DNA of 64,000 bases from Parasutterella muris (GCF_943193095.1 NZ_CALPCV010000011.1:1-64000); one strand, 5' to 3'. Positions 1-8,841 are shown, counted from the stretch's first letter. Numbers and translations are program-made. The notes: generated from the letters alone by a model not told the origin.

Positions 1-1
1 T

Positions 2-77
2 TGGAGCGGGAGACGAGTCTCGAACTCGCGACCTCAACCTTGGCAAGGTTGCGCTCTACCAACTGAGCTACTCCCGC
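2..77 (-). tRNA. tRNA-Gly, anticodon GCC
   Basis: Read on the minus strand this folds as a complete 76-nt tRNA. The acceptor arm is GCGGGAG paired with CTCCCGC, followed by discriminator U and an encoded CCA end at 4-2. The anticodon arm is CAACC-loop-GGTTG with the loop TTGCCAA, giving anticodon GCC at window positions 42-44, which reads glycine codons GGC/GGU. The T arm carries GTTCGAG. A near-consensus promoter lies 12 nt upstream. The window ends two bases beyond the 3' end, so any tandem tRNA or terminator downstream cannot be seen. Confidence 0.97.
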
Positions 78-89
78 GACAGGAGTTGA

Positions 90-118
90 ACTATACAGGT
101 GGATTTCTATGTTGTCAA
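90..118 (-). promoter_or_regulatory. Sigma-70 promoter of tRNA-Gly
   Basis: On the minus strand a perfect -35 TTGACA (118-113) and a -10 TATAGT (95-90) are separated by 17 bp. Transcription would start about 5-6 nt before the mature tRNA 5' end at 77, so RNase P would remove only a very short leader. The discriminator region is not GC-rich, unlike many stringently controlled tRNA promoters. Confidence 0.9.
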
Positions 119-390
119 ACGACACCCGCAAATTTTTTTGAATTTGCAGGAAAAGGAAGTAAAAGAATGTAGCAGACACTGCGAATCGCCCGAGTAATTA
201 GGCAATATCTCACTTGTTTTGAGTGTATTTGTAATGAATATCAATCCAAAGTTATAAATCACTTCAAGTTAGTCTGAAAATTATATGGGAAAACATTAAG
301 TTATATTCCATTTATTGTCTTTAAGAATTACTGCATAACAGAGAATTTTTTGCAATAATCTGAATATAGAGATGGAGTTTTAAAAATACT
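119..390. other. AT-rich intergenic stretch
   Basis: This gap between the tRNA-Gly promoter and the DUF1178 gene is clearly more AT-rich than its surroundings. It has a short imperfect inverted repeat at 128-147 (GCAAATT / AATTTGC) and otherwise no reading frame, RNA gene or convincing promoter that I can support. A Shine-Dalgarno-like GGAG sits at about 374-377 for the downstream gene. Confidence 0.5.
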
Positions 391-813
391 ATGGCACTGA
401 AGGTCTTTAATTTCGCCTGCGTTAACGGCCATACATTCGAAGCAATGGTCGGTAGTGAAGAAGACTTTGAAAAGCAGAAAAAGGCCGGCTTGTTTACCTG
501 TCCTGTCTGCGGGTCTTCAGAGGTGAAGCGCGCCCTCTCTGCGCCGCACGTGAAAACTCAGGCCGCCGATGAAGTGAAAAACAGTGAGTCGTTGGATAGT
601 CTCAGCGATCTTTTTAAGGCCATTCACAAAATCTTGGACGACAGCGAATATGTCGGAGATAAATTTGCTGACGAAGCGCTTGCTATTAAAAGAGGAGAGG
701 CCGAGGAAAGAGTGATTTCCGGTACGGCCTCTCAGGAAGAAGTGGAGCAATTGAGAGAAGAGGGCGTTGACGTGCTTCAGGTTCCCGTCGTGCCCAAAAA
801 TAAAGTTAACTGA
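391..813 (+). CDS. DUF1178 family protein with putative zinc site
   Basis: A 140-residue cytoplasmic protein of the DUF1178 family, which is widespread in Alpha- and Betaproteobacteria and has no established function. The N-terminal third carries C10, H14, C37 and C40 (the last two in CPVCG), which would fit a small zinc ribbon. The C-terminal two thirds is acidic and helical, with many Glu residues. The ATG start follows a weakly spaced GGAG. The gene stands alone on this strand and its last 8 bases overlap the 3' end of the convergent ABC-F gene, with no room for a separate terminator. Family assignment is by recognition of the N-terminal pattern; the zinc site is inferred. Confidence 0.8.
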   Translation: MALKVFNFACVNGHTFEAMVGSEEDFEKQKKAGLFTCPVCGSSEVKRALSAPHVKTQAADEVKNSESLDSLSDLFKAIHKILDDSEYVGDKFADEALAIKRGEAEERVISGTASQEEVEQLREEGVDVLQVPVVPKNKVN

Positions 814-2704
814 TGTCTTGAAGTTGCTCGGATAAATCGAGCCATTTGGCTTCAAGTTCATCAATCTCGGCAGAAAGCTCTCCGTGCTTTTTCAGACAGA
901 CTGCAACTTCATCTTGGTTGCCCTGATAGAAATCTGTGTCCGCAAGCTTTGCATCAAGAGTTTTCTTTTCTGCAGAAAGCTTTTCGAGCTTCTTCTCAAC
1001 TTTTTCAAGCTCTTTTTTAATGGGTCTGGACAGAGCCGCGATTCTTTGCCTTTCCTGCGCGTCGTTTCTGCGCTGTTCTTTACGGCTGACTACAGCTTTC
1101 TCTTCCGGTTTGCCGGCGTTCTTCTTCTCCTGTTTGTCACGCAGAACAAATTCCGCATAGTCATCCAGGTCGCCATGGAACTCCGTCAGCGCCCCGTCAT
1201 GAACCAGCCACAGCTCGTCGCAGCAGGCGCGAAGCAAATGGCGGTCATGTGAAACCAAAAGCACAGCTCCGCCGTAGGAAGAGAGCGCTTCAGTGAGCGC
1301 GTCTCTCGTCGCCATGTCCAGGTGGTTTGTCGGTTCGTCAAAAACCAAAAGGTTCGGCTTTGACCAAGACAAAAGCGCAAGAGAAAGACGCGCTTTCTCG
1401 CCTCCGGACATCGGGCCGACCAGGGCCGTTGCCATCTCACCGGAAAACTTGAAGCCTCCGAGATAATCACGAAGCTCTTGTTCTCGTGTATTGGGCGGAG
1501 CGACGCGAGCTAAATGCTGAAGCGCGGTTTCATCATCCCGAAGATCGTCAAGCTGATGCTGCGCGAAATAGCCGATGATGAGGCCGTTGCCGTAGCGAAT
1601 TTCACCGGAGAGCGGCTTGAGCGCGCCGATGAGCGTTTTAATGAGGGTTGATTTACCCGCACCGTTGACACCTAAGACTCCGATGCGAGCGCCTGCTGAA
1701 ATCACACACTTAACGTTCGTCAGAATCTTTTTGTCGGGATATCCGCAGTCAAGCTCCTCTGCGTGAATCAGGTGCTGAGGAATCTTCTCCGGTTCACGAA
1801 AATGAAAGGACCACTGGTAGGTGGAATGAAGAGGAGCGACCTTCTTCAGTTTTTCAAGCATCTTGATGCGGGACTGAGCCTGCTTGGCTTTGGTCGCTTT
1901 GTAGCGGAATCGATCAATGTAGGCCTGCAGGTGAGAAGCCGTGGCTTCATAAGCCTTTGCCGCAGCTTGCTGAAGCTTGATTTTTTCAGCTCTTGCGAGC
2001 TCATACTGACTGAAATTTCCGGAATAACGATTGATGGTTCCGTCTTCAATAGCCCAGATTGTTCTGGAAACACTGTCAAGAAACTCTCGGTCATGCGAAA
2101 TCACAATGACTGTCGAATGAATGTGCTTCAGAAAGTTCTCCAGCCAAATGACGGAATCGATATCCAAATGGTTGGTCGGTTCGTCAAGAAGCAGCAAATC
2201 CGAGGGTTTCATCAGCGCTCGAGCTAATGCCAGTCGGTTGCGCCATCCGCCCGAAAATTCGGAGACCTTTCTTTGGGAGTCAGACGGCTTAAAACCAAGA
2301 CCGTAGAGAATCTCTTCGGCTTCAGCAACGACCGCGCCTTCATTAATTTCCGCAAGCTGAGAAAGTGCGGTCGCATAAGCGATGTCATCAGAAGACTCTT
2401 CCGCCTTCTTCAGAGCCGCTTTGGCTTCCATCAGCGGCTGATGACCTCCCAGGACAAACTGCAGAGCCTGAGAGTCAGTTTCTAAAATGCGCTGAGCGAT
2501 ATGACTGATTCGAATGGGAGCTGGCGCGAGGATGTCACCGTCCTCGGGCGAGAGCTCTGAGAGGATAGCGGCAAACAGCGTCGATTTTCCGGAGCCGTTT
2601 GGGCCGACCAAACCGACTCTTTCTCCGTCGGAAGCCGTTAAATTAACACCTTTGTAAAGGACTCTGACTCCGCGAGTCAGAGATAAATTCTGTAGTTTCA
2701 GCAT
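806..2704 (-). CDS. ABC-F family ATPase (YheS-like)
   Basis: A 632-residue protein with two tandem ABC ATPase domains and no membrane segments, which is the ABC-F architecture of soluble ribosome-associated translation factors. Walker A motifs are GPNGSGKST near residue 35 and GVNGAGKST near 344. The signature motifs are SGGWRNRLALARAL and SGGEKARLSLA, each followed by the LLDEPTNHLD or VFDEPTNHLD Walker B. The lysine-rich segment between the domains matches the ABC-F linker. The C-terminal about 110 residues form a charged coiled coil, as in YheS/Uup-type members. Its ATG overlaps the prmB stop by one base, so it is translationally coupled and the last gene of the dap operon. The specific subtype is an inference from the start sequence and the coiled-coil tail. 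Confidence 0.9.
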   Translation of the reverse strand: MLKLQNLSLTRGVRVLYKGVNLTASDGERVGLVGPNGSGKSTLFAAILSELSPEDGDILAPAPIRISHIAQRILETDSQALQFVLGGHQPLMEAKAALKKAEESSDDIAYATALSQLAEINEGAVVAEAEEILYGLGFKPSDSQRKVSEFSGGWRNRLALARALMKPSDLLLLDEPTNHLDIDSVIWLENFLKHIHSTVIVISHDREFLDSVSRTIWAIEDGTINRYSGNFSQYELARAEKIKLQQAAAKAYEATASHLQAYIDRFRYKATKAKQAQSRIKMLEKLKKVAPLHSTYQWSFHFREPEKIPQHLIHAEELDCGYPDKKILTNVKCVISAGARIGVLGVNGAGKSTLIKTLIGALKPLSGEIRYGNGLIIGYFAQHQLDDLRDDETALQHLARVAPPNTREQELRDYLGGFKFSGEMATALVGPMSGGEKARLSLALLSWSKPNLLVFDEPTNHLDMATRDALTEALSSYGGAVLLVSHDRHLLRACCDELWLVHDGALTEFHGDLDDYAEFVLRDKQEKKNAGKPEEKAVVSRKEQRRNDAQERQRIAALSRPIKKELEKVEKKLEKLSAEKKTLDAKLADTDFYQGNQDEVAVCLKKHGELSAEIDELEAKWLDLSEQLQDIS

Positions 2705-3594
2705 TACGGAACTTGTTCTTTTTTAATGAGAAAGACTTGTTCGTCTCCTCCCGATGTTTTGATCCATTGCACGGGAAGATCAGGGAAGCGGGCTTTAAAG
2801 AAGTCCGAATTGTCCCCAAGCTCAACAATGAGGACGCCATTATCGCAGAGGTGCTCTTTGGCCTGATCCATGATCTTTTGGATGACATCCATTCCGTCTT
2901 CTCCCGCTTCAAGCGCAAGCGCGGGCTCGTGACAGTATTCGGCCGGCAGACTTTCCATCGCGCTCTGTGTCACATAGGGCGGGTTGGAAATAATGAGATC
3001 GTATTTGGCTCCCTGCAGCCCGCTGAATACATCGCTTTGCATCGGGAAGACGCGGTTTTCCAATCCATACTCTTCAATATTGATCTGAGCGACCTCCAAG
3101 GCGTCCGGGCTAATGTCTGCGGCGTCAACTTCGGCATTGGGAAAAAGATCGGCAAGCATGATGGCAAGACATCCGGAGCCGGTGCACAGATCCAAAACAT
3201 GCTTGACATTGAGCGGATCTTCCACAATTCCTTCAAATCGATCTTCGATCATTTCGGCGATAAAGCTCCGTGGAATCAGTACGCGTTCATCCACGTAGAA
3301 CCGGTAGCCGACTAACCACCATTCGTGGACAATGTAAGCGGTAGGCTCCAAATCATCACATCTTCTGGAGATGTTGTTCAGAAGCATCTCGCGCTCATTG
3401 CTCGTCAGAGAAGCGTCTAAAAACTTCTGTTCATACTCCAGCGGAATATGCAGCGAACGCAGCACAAGAAAAGACGCTTCCTGAAAGGGATCGTCATATC
3501 CGTGACTGAATGTGGCCTCAGACTCGAAAAGGCGGGTCGACGCATAGCGAATGAAATCGCGTATGGTGGTCAGCGAAGATGTTTTATCACTCAT
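2704..3594 (-). CDS. prmB: Ribosomal protein L3 N5-glutamine methyltransferase PrmB
   Basis: A 296-residue SAM-dependent methyltransferase of the HemK/PrmB class, which methylates a glutamine side chain of a translation protein. The SAM-binding loop is LDLCTGSGCLAI (about residues 134-145) and the catalytic NPPY motif is at 204-207. The helical N-terminal region and the family's YIVHEWWLVGYRFYV segment point to PrmB (ribosomal protein L3) rather than PrmC (release factors), and prmC normally sits beside prfA. Its start overlaps the 3' end of dapE by 8 bp and its stop overlaps the ABC-F start by 1 bp, so all three are co-transcribed. Confidence 0.9.
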   Translation of the reverse strand: MSDKTSSLTTIRDFIRYASTRLFESEATFSHGYDDPFQEASFLVLRSLHIPLEYEQKFLDASLTSNEREMLLNNISRRCDDLEPTAYIVHEWWLVGYRFYVDERVLIPRSFIAEMIEDRFEGIVEDPLNVKHVLDLCTGSGCLAIMLADLFPNAEVDAADISPDALEVAQINIEEYGLENRVFPMQSDVFSGLQGAKYDLIISNPPYVTQSAMESLPAEYCHEPALALEAGEDGMDVIQKIMDQAKEHLCDNGVLIVELGDNSDFFKARFPDLPVQWIKTSGGDEQVFLIKKEQVP

Positions 3595-4729
3595 GAGTTT
3601 GGTCCAAAAATATATTTCTCAGTGTTTGATAGTAAATTTCCGCTAAATCGGAAATTTGAGAAAGTTCGACACGTTCGTCAATTTTATGGATTCTGTCGTT
3701 CGTGGGACCGAATTCAACTATATCCGGGCACCAATTTTTCACAAAACGTCCGTCGCTGGTTCCGCCGGAAGTCGACAGCACCGGCTCAATACCGGTAACG
3801 GCGGTAATCGCTTTAGAGAGTCTGCTGGTCAGGAATGTGCCCTGAGCAAAAAACGGTTCCGCGCTTTCCTGCCACGCGACGGAATAGTCAAGACCAAGTC
3901 CGCGGCAGATGGATTCGATCTTTTCTTCTAAAGATTTGGCCGTGTGCGCAGGGTTGTAGCGAATGTTAAACGTGATTTCGCAGACGGGCGGGACCACGTT
4001 GACCGCTCCCGTGCCCGCATGAATGTTGCTGATTTGGAACGACGTCGAAGGGAAAGGTTCGAAGCCTTCATCCCAAACTTCTGAAGAAAGACGGCTGATG
4101 AGCGGACCGGCCATATGAATCGGATTTTTAACTTTTTCCGGATAGGCGACATGCCCTTGGATACCCTTCAGGATCAGTTTTCCGTTGAGAGAGCCTCTTC
4201 GACCGTTTTTTATGGTGTCTCCGAGTTTTACCGAGCAGCTCGGCTCTCCCACGATGCAGCACATCGGTGCTTCTTCCGTCTTTATCAGCGCTTCAAGCGC
4301 GAATTTGGTTCCGTCACGCCCGTCACCTTCCTCGTCCGAGGTGATTAGAAAGGAGATGCTTCCGTTAAAGTTCGGATACTCTAGGACAAAGCGGCAGGCG
4401 GCAGCAGTAAATGCGGCGTCCGATGTTTTCATATCCTGCGCGCCGCGGCCGTACAGATATCCTTCGGATTCCGTCGGCTCAAAGGGCGGGAATTTCCAAG
4501 GGGCGCTTCCTGCAGGAACGACATCGACATGACCGCAAAACAAAATGGACGGCTGAGAAGCGCCGATTTTGGCCCAAAGGTTTTTCGTTTCGCCTCGGTT
4601 GATTTTTCGGCATTGGAAACCGGCATCCGTGAGCGCTTTTGTGAGAATGTCCAGGCAGCCGGCGTCAGACGGCGTGACCGAGGGGCATTGAATCAGAGAT
4701 TTGGTTAAGGAGATGGCGTCGTAAGACAT
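3587..4729 (-). CDS. dapE: Succinyl-diaminopimelate desuccinylase DapE
   Basis: A 380-residue M20-family metallohydrolase that removes succinate from N-succinyl-LL-diaminopimelate, the penultimate step to meso-DAP for peptidoglycan and lysine. Metal and catalytic residues are visible: H67 and D69 in the GHVDVVPAG segment, D99 in GRGAQDMK, and the E133-E134 pair in SDEEGD. Length and motif order are normal for proteobacterial DapE. It lies downstream of dapC and dapD in the same orientation, so the succinylase branch is contiguous here. A short hairpin between dapD and dapE may lower its expression relative to dapD. Confidence 0.95.
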   Translation of the reverse strand: MSYDAISLTKSLIQCPSVTPSDAGCLDILTKALTDAGFQCRKINRGETKNLWAKIGASQPSILFCGHVDVVPAGSAPWKFPPFEPTESEGYLYGRGAQDMKTSDAAFTAAACRFVLEYPNFNGSISFLITSDEEGDGRDGTKFALEALIKTEEAPMCCIVGEPSCSVKLGDTIKNGRRGSLNGKLILKGIQGHVAYPEKVKNPIHMAGPLISRLSSEVWDEGFEPFPSTSFQISNIHAGTGAVNVVPPVCEITFNIRYNPAHTAKSLEEKIESICRGLGLDYSVAWQESAEPFFAQGTFLTSRLSKAITAVTGIEPVLSTSGGTSDGRFVKNWCPDIVEFGPTNDRIHKIDERVELSQISDLAEIYYQTLRNIFLDQTHE

Positions 4730-4746
4730 AAGTGTGCAGGTAAGCG

Positions 4747-4767
4747 AAAAGGCAGCCGAAGCTGCCT
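4747..4767 (-). terminator. Intercistronic hairpin between dapD and dapE
   Basis: On the minus strand AGGCAGC-TTCG-GCTGCCT forms a 7-bp stem closed by a cUUCGg tetraloop and followed by four U. It lies between the dapD stop and the dapE start, 18 nt before the dapE ATG. The short U-run and the operon context suggest partial termination or an RNA stability element rather than a full stop. Confidence 0.7.
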
Positions 4768-4781
4768 TTCGTTAATGAAAA

Positions 4782-5588
4782 TTATGAACGCAGCAGTTCG
4801 TTGATGCTGGTCTTGGAGCGTGTCTTTTCGTCAACGCGTTTGACGATCACGGCGCAGTTCAGGTTGTACTTGCCGTCTTTAGAGGGAAGACCTCCCGGGA
4901 CGACAACAGAGCCTGAGGGAACTCTGCCGCGGAAGATTTCACCGGTGGTGCGGTCGTAAATCTTCGTGCTTTGTCCGATGAAAACACCCATTGAAATAAC
5001 AGAGTTGGCTTCCACGACGACGCCTTCAACAATTTCGCTGCGCGCGCCGATAAAGCAGTTGTCCTCAATGATGGTAGGACCGGCCTGAAGCGGCTCGAGA
5101 ACGCCGCCGATGCCGACACCGCCGGAGAGGTGGCAGTTCTTGCCGACCTGAGCGCAGGAGCCTACGGTCGACCAGGTGTCAACCATGGTGTTTTCGCCGA
5201 TGTGCGCGCCGATGTTGACAAAACTCGGCATCAGAACGACACCCGGTGCAATATAGGAGCCCTGGCGGACAACAGCTCCCGGAACACAGCGGATACCGGT
5301 TTTTGCCCAGTCGTCCGCGCTGAAGTCTTGGAAGCGAAGCGGGACCTTGTCGTAGAAACTCATGTCTCCTGCACGCATAATGCGGTTCGGATTAATTCTG
5401 AAACTGAGAAGAACCGCTTTTTTGATCCACTGATGAGTAACCCATTCGCCGTCGATTTTTTCGGCGACGCGGAGTTCTCCGGATTCAAGCTTGCGGATGA
5501 CTTCATCGACCGAGTTGGTCACCTCGGGCGGAAGGTGCTCCGGCTTGAGTTCAAAAGCGTTTTCAATCATTTGCTGCAGCGCTAACAT
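4782..5588 (-). CDS. dapD: Tetrahydrodipicolinate N-succinyltransferase DapD
   Basis: A 268-residue transferase that moves succinyl from succinyl-CoA to tetrahydrodipicolinate, committing it to the succinylase route of DAP synthesis. The N-terminal helical domain is followed from about residue 100 by left-handed beta-helix hexapeptide repeats (IAPGVV, VNIGAH, SEIVEG and similar), and the C-terminal cap follows PGGLPSKDGKYNLNCAVIVK. Length is normal for the family, which acts as a trimer. The start at 5588 has GGAAAG upstream at good distance and lies 11 bp after the dapC stop. Confidence 0.96.
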   Translation of the reverse strand: MLALQQMIENAFELKPEHLPPEVTNSVDEVIRKLESGELRVAEKIDGEWVTHQWIKKAVLLSFRINPNRIMRAGDMSFYDKVPLRFQDFSADDWAKTGIRCVPGAVVRQGSYIAPGVVLMPSFVNIGAHIGENTMVDTWSTVGSCAQVGKNCHLSGGVGIGGVLEPLQAGPTIIEDNCFIGARSEIVEGVVVEANSVISMGVFIGQSTKIYDRTTGEIFRGRVPSGSVVVPGGLPSKDGKYNLNCAVIVKRVDEKTRSKTSINELLRS

Positions 5589-5599
5589 TTATCTTTCCT

Positions 5600-6784
5600 T
5601 TATTTAGGGTTAAATTCTGAAATTCTCCTTGCGGCTTCCTTAACCTCGGGAACAGTTGCGACAAGTGCGATACGGATGTAGCCGCGCCCCGGATTCAGGC
5701 CGCCGCAGTCCCGACTGAGGAAACTTCCGGGCAGAACCGTAATCGCCTTTTCTTCGTAGAGGCGTTTGGCGTACTCCTGATCATCGATCGGAGTTTTAGC
5801 CCAGAGATAAAAACTTGCATCCGGCATAGAAATTCCGAGTGTCTTAGACATCAGCGGAACCGCTGCCGCGAATTTTTCTTTATAAAGCCGTCTGCTTTCA
5901 CGCACATGTTCTTCATCGTTCCATGCGGCAATGCTTGCCTGCTGAATCGGACCGCTCATTGCGCATCCGTGATAAGTGCGGTAAAGAAGGTAGGGTTTGA
6001 TCAGAGCTGCGTCTCCGGCGACAAATCCCGTACGCATGCCCGGAATATTGGATCGTTTGGAGAGGCTCGAGAAGACAATCAGGCGCTCGAAATTATCGCG
6101 GCCAAGCAGCTTGGCAGCTTCAAGCGCACCCAGAGGCGGCCTTTCTTCATCAAAATAAATTTCGGAATAGCATTCATCGCTTCCGATCACAAAGCCGTAT
6201 TTGTCGGAATAGCTGAAGAGTTTCTTCCAATCTTCTAAATTCAAAACCTTTCCGGTCGGATTGCTCGGACTGCAGACAAAAACCAGCTGAGTATTGCGAA
6301 GAACTTCTTCCGGGACTGAGTCAAGGTCCATCGCGAAGTTATTCTCAGCGGTCTGAGGACAGTAGTAAGGCGTTGCGCCGGCCATCAGAGACGCACCTTC
6401 ATAAATCTGGTAGAAGGGGCAGGGGAGAATAACAAACGGACTTTTAGTGCGGTCGATATAGGCCTGTGTAAAAGAAAACAGGGCTTCGCGCGAACCGTTG
6501 GTCGGAAGAATCTGCGTCAGCGGGTCGGTCTTTACGCCATAGCGGCGGAAAATCCAATCAGAGATTGCAGTTCTGAGTTCAAGCGCGCCGGTCGTGGCGG
6601 GATACTTCTCAAAAAGCTTGGAACTGTCGAAAAGAGCCCGGATTACAGCTTCCGGCGCGGCGTGCTTAGGCTCGCCGATAGAAAGGGAAATATGTTCAAT
6701 GCCGTCAGGCAGCTTCGAATCGGAGAGGAGCGCTCTAAGACGTGTAAAGGGATAAGGTTTTGTAAGCGATAGATCTGGATTCAT
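5600..6784 (-). CDS. dapC: Succinyldiaminopimelate transaminase DapC
   Basis: A fold-type I PLP aminotransferase (394 residues from the chosen start) that would convert N-succinyl-2-amino-6-ketopimelate to N-succinyl-DAP. The PLP lysine is K243 in SSLSKRSNIPGMRTGF, and the substrate-side arginine is in the C-terminal YIRIALVA segment. I chose the ATG at 6784: the frame is open 7 codons further up to a TTG at 6805, but GGAA lies about 10 nt before the ATG. Position ahead of dapD and dapE supports DapC over other class I/II aminotransferases. It is the first gene of the operon; an inverted repeat CCTGT-GAAT-ACAGG lies upstream at 6865-6878. Confidence 0.92.
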   Translation of the reverse strand: MNPDLSLTKPYPFTRLRALLSDSKLPDGIEHISLSIGEPKHAAPEAVIRALFDSSKLFEKYPATTGALELRTAISDWIFRRYGVKTDPLTQILPTNGSREALFSFTQAYIDRTKSPFVILPCPFYQIYEGASLMAGATPYYCPQTAENNFAMDLDSVPEEVLRNTQLVFVCSPSNPTGKVLNLEDWKKLFSYSDKYGFVIGSDECYSEIYFDEERPPLGALEAAKLLGRDNFERLIVFSSLSKRSNIPGMRTGFVAGDAALIKPYLLYRTYHGCAMSGPIQQASIAAWNDEEHVRESRRLYKEKFAAAVPLMSKTLGISMPDASFYLWAKTPIDDQEYAKRLYEEKAITVLPGSFLSRDCGGLNPGRGYIRIALVATVPEVKEAARRISEFNPK

Positions 6785-6886
6785 TATTTTGTATTCCGAA
6801 ATCAAACTTGATTTTTGATTTTATCAGCACGATTCCCAAAACACTCTTCCGTACACCATAAAAACCTGTGAATACAGGACGGATAG

Positions 6887-6917
6887 AAAAAAAGCCCGAC
6901 TTGTGCCGAGCTTTTTT
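6887..6917 (-). terminator. Rho-independent terminator of queF
   Basis: An 11-bp stem with one mismatch (6888-6898 with 6907-6917) encloses an 8-nt loop, and on the minus strand it ends in a run of seven T. It lies 16 bp beyond the queF stop codon. The A-run on the other arm makes it look bidirectional, but only the minus-strand gene ends here. Confidence 0.88.
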
Positions 6918-6932
6918 GAACTTCCTCACAGA

Positions 6933-7352
6933 TTAGCCGCGGGTCGGATCGTTGGTTTCGAATTCAGGCAGTTCCACCGGAGCGACAGGTACCCAGCCCT
7001 CTTTGCGGTGTTCAACGACAACGGTTGTATAAATGCCGCCGCGGACCCACCATTTTGCTTTCAGACGCATGTAGCGCGGCTTCAGAGCCTCGACGAGATC
7101 GTCCAGAATTTTGTTGGTGATGGCTTCATGGAAGGCGCCTTCCTGACGATAGCTCCACATATAGAGCTTGAGCGCCTTCAGTTCAACGTTTTTCTGATCA
7201 GGAATGTAGTCAAGAAGCAGAGTCGCGAAATCGGGCTGACCGGTAAGGGGGCAAAGCGAAGTGAATTCCGGGATTTCAATGTGGATCAGGTAGTCGCGAT
7301 TGGGCTGCGGGTTTGGGAAAGTTTCCAAATTTTTAGTGGGTCTTGTAGACAT
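6933..7352 (-). CDS. queF: NADPH-dependent 7-cyano-7-deazaguanine reductase QueF
   Basis: A 139-residue type I (short, unimodular) QueF, which reduces the nitrile of preQ0 to preQ1 with NADPH in the queuosine tRNA-modification pathway. The catalytic cysteine C34 is in FTSLCPLTGQPD, with the conserved Asp at 41 acting as proton donor; SYRQEGAFHE matches the QueF motif. It is monocistronic, with its own terminator, and is divergent from zipA. I looked for a preQ1 riboswitch in the 237-bp upstream gap and did not find a convincing one. No other queuosine gene is in the window. Confidence 0.95.
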   Translation of the reverse strand: MSTRPTKNLETFPNPQPNRDYLIHIEIPEFTSLCPLTGQPDFATLLLDYIPDQKNVELKALKLYMWSYRQEGAFHEAITNKILDDLVEALKPRYMRLKAKWWVRGGIYTTVVVEHRKEGWVPVAPVELPEFETNDPTRG

Positions 7353-7460
7353 TTACGAATATTTACCTAAAAAATAATGATATTTTCTGTCAAAAAGACG
7401 GAATGATTCTTGAAGGTCAAAAATGTTATCACAGTGCGATGGCCGGCAAGCCCGTATCGG

Positions 7461-7474
7461 GATATTGCAATATC
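7461..7474. repeat. 14-bp perfect palindrome between queF and zipA
   Basis: GATATTGCAATATC is a perfect palindrome placed almost midway between the divergent queF and zipA starts (about 109 and 115 bp away). It could be a protein-binding operator shared by both genes. There is no further copy that I recognised in the window, so this is only a candidate. Confidence 0.4.
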
Positions 7475-7589
7475 TTGTAAAGAAACAGTTTTCTTCATTA
7501 AGGATCAACCTCAATAGGCCTTTGGCAATAAGACTGTAAAATATCGAATTCAGCGCTAAGTTTTACCGAGGCTTTTGGGGTTTTAAACA

Positions 7590-8771
7590 ATGATAAGTAC
7601 AGTGGGTATGGTTGTCACAATTGTGATAATCATCGCAGCCGCAATCGGCGGGGTCTGGTATTGGACCAAGATTAAAGAGGATAAATCCTCGGAGCCGCCT
7701 AAAGATAATAGGCATGCAGAGATTCAGGAGCCGATTCTTCGAAATGATGACGCTTTGCCGAAACCCATCAGTCATATAAAGATTCCTTCAGAGGAGCCTA
7801 AAGAAGAGGATGCTCCGGCGGCCGAGCCTCCTCTTGAAACAGCAGAAGAAGAGAAGAAAGAGGAATCGGAAGTTTCTGCGCTGCCGGCTGAGCAGTCCGA
7901 GCCCTCCGATAACTATCTGGAGCAGCCGCAGCCGGAAGAATTAAGTGAATCGGGCCTTTTTAAACATGATCCGTTCTTAATGGAACTGGTGCGAATTAAT
8001 TTCCGTAAACCTGTTACGGGCAGCCAGCTGACGCCTTTTGTCCGCAGCGCGCTTGATGAAATCGCTCCGCACGGTCTTCTTCGTGTGCTCGCACTTGAAA
8101 GCAACAGCCAGCGCTGGTTCAAACCCGACGCGATCGGTATGTTTGAAGCAGTCGCTTTTTACGTACAGCTTGCTTCAAGTCACGCTTCCTTTAATGATGT
8201 GTCTCTGAATCAGCTGAACGGCCAGATTTTCCAAAGAATGGAAATGCATTTGGACGGCAGCTGCGAAATTCAGGATGTGCAGGAGCTGGTGAACCGCACC
8301 CAGTATCTGAACGCGCTGATCAAGCAGTTCGGCGTGCAGATTACGCTGCTGCTTCGTCCGATTGAAAAGGTTTCTATTGATACCTTTGAGAGAGAGGCCA
8401 CGCTTCTTGGGTTCAAGCGCCGCAGCTCCAAGCACTACGAAAAGATCGGAGAGTTGGTAACGGACAAAGAAGGCCGACGTCTCGGCAACCGAAAGGGGAC
8501 GATCGAGATTCGCTGGATTGATGACAGCAACATCACGATTTCTCTGAATGTTCCGCTGATTGCGCCCGAGAAGGATCCGCTGCGCCTCTTTATGACGGCA
8601 GTGAACGCCTTCGCGGCAGTCTTCGATGCAGAAATTGTCGGCTCTAACGGTAAAGTTATCGACGGCGCGATGATTTCCCTTCTGAAGCAGGAACTCGATC
8701 GTTTCTATAAGGAAATGCGTGCCAAAGATGTTGAGCCGGGCAGCCTGAGAGCGCACCGTCTCTTGGATTAG
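7590..8771 (+). CDS. zipA: ZipA-like cell division protein
   Basis: A 393-residue inner-membrane protein with the ZipA layout. One N-terminal membrane helix spans about residues 5-25, a Glu/Pro-rich low-complexity linker runs to about residue 115, and a globular C-terminal domain of about 260 residues follows. ZipA tethers FtsZ to the membrane at the division site through that C-terminal domain. The linker-plus-domain layout and the position directly before ligA match betaproteobacterial zipA; smc, which often precedes it, is missing here because queF lies upstream. The sequence is divergent from enterobacterial ZipA, so the name rests on architecture and context. A GGGG run precedes the ATG. 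Confidence 0.8.
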   Translation: MISTVGMVVTIVIIIAAAIGGVWYWTKIKEDKSSEPPKDNRHAEIQEPILRNDDALPKPISHIKIPSEEPKEEDAPAAEPPLETAEEEKKEESEVSALPAEQSEPSDNYLEQPQPEELSESGLFKHDPFLMELVRINFRKPVTGSQLTPFVRSALDEIAPHGLLRVLALESNSQRWFKPDAIGMFEAVAFYVQLASSHASFNDVSLNQLNGQIFQRMEMHLDGSCEIQDVQELVNRTQYLNALIKQFGVQITLLLRPIEKVSIDTFEREATLLGFKRRSSKHYEKIGELVTDKEGRRLGNRKGTIEIRWIDDSNITISLNVPLIAPEKDPLRLFMTAVNAFAAVFDAEIVGSNGKVIDGAMISLLKQELDRFYKEMRAKDVEPGSLRAHRLLD

Positions 8772-8804
8772 AGTCGGCTCATAATTACTCATTTAATTTT
8801 TATC

Positions 8805-8841
8805 AGAGCCTTCAATCGGTGTAAATTGAAGGCTCTTTTTT
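8805..8841 (+). terminator. Rho-independent terminator after zipA
   Basis: A perfect 12-bp stem AGAGCCTTCAAT (8805-8816) pairs with ATTGAAGGCTCT (8825-8836) around an 8-nt loop and runs into six T. It separates zipA from ligA, whose ATG is 22 bp further, so ligA probably relies on readthrough or its own promoter. Confidence 0.92.

Noticed and set aside
6865..6878. LexA-like box upstream of dapC
   Set aside because: CCTGT-GAAT-ACAGG has CTGT and ACAG but only 4 bp between them, not the 8 bp of the LexA box, and dapC is not an SOS gene.
7353..7589. preQ1 riboswitch upstream of queF
   Set aside because: No preQ1-I or preQ1-II pattern (short G/C stem plus A-rich tail) is visible on the minus strand in this gap.
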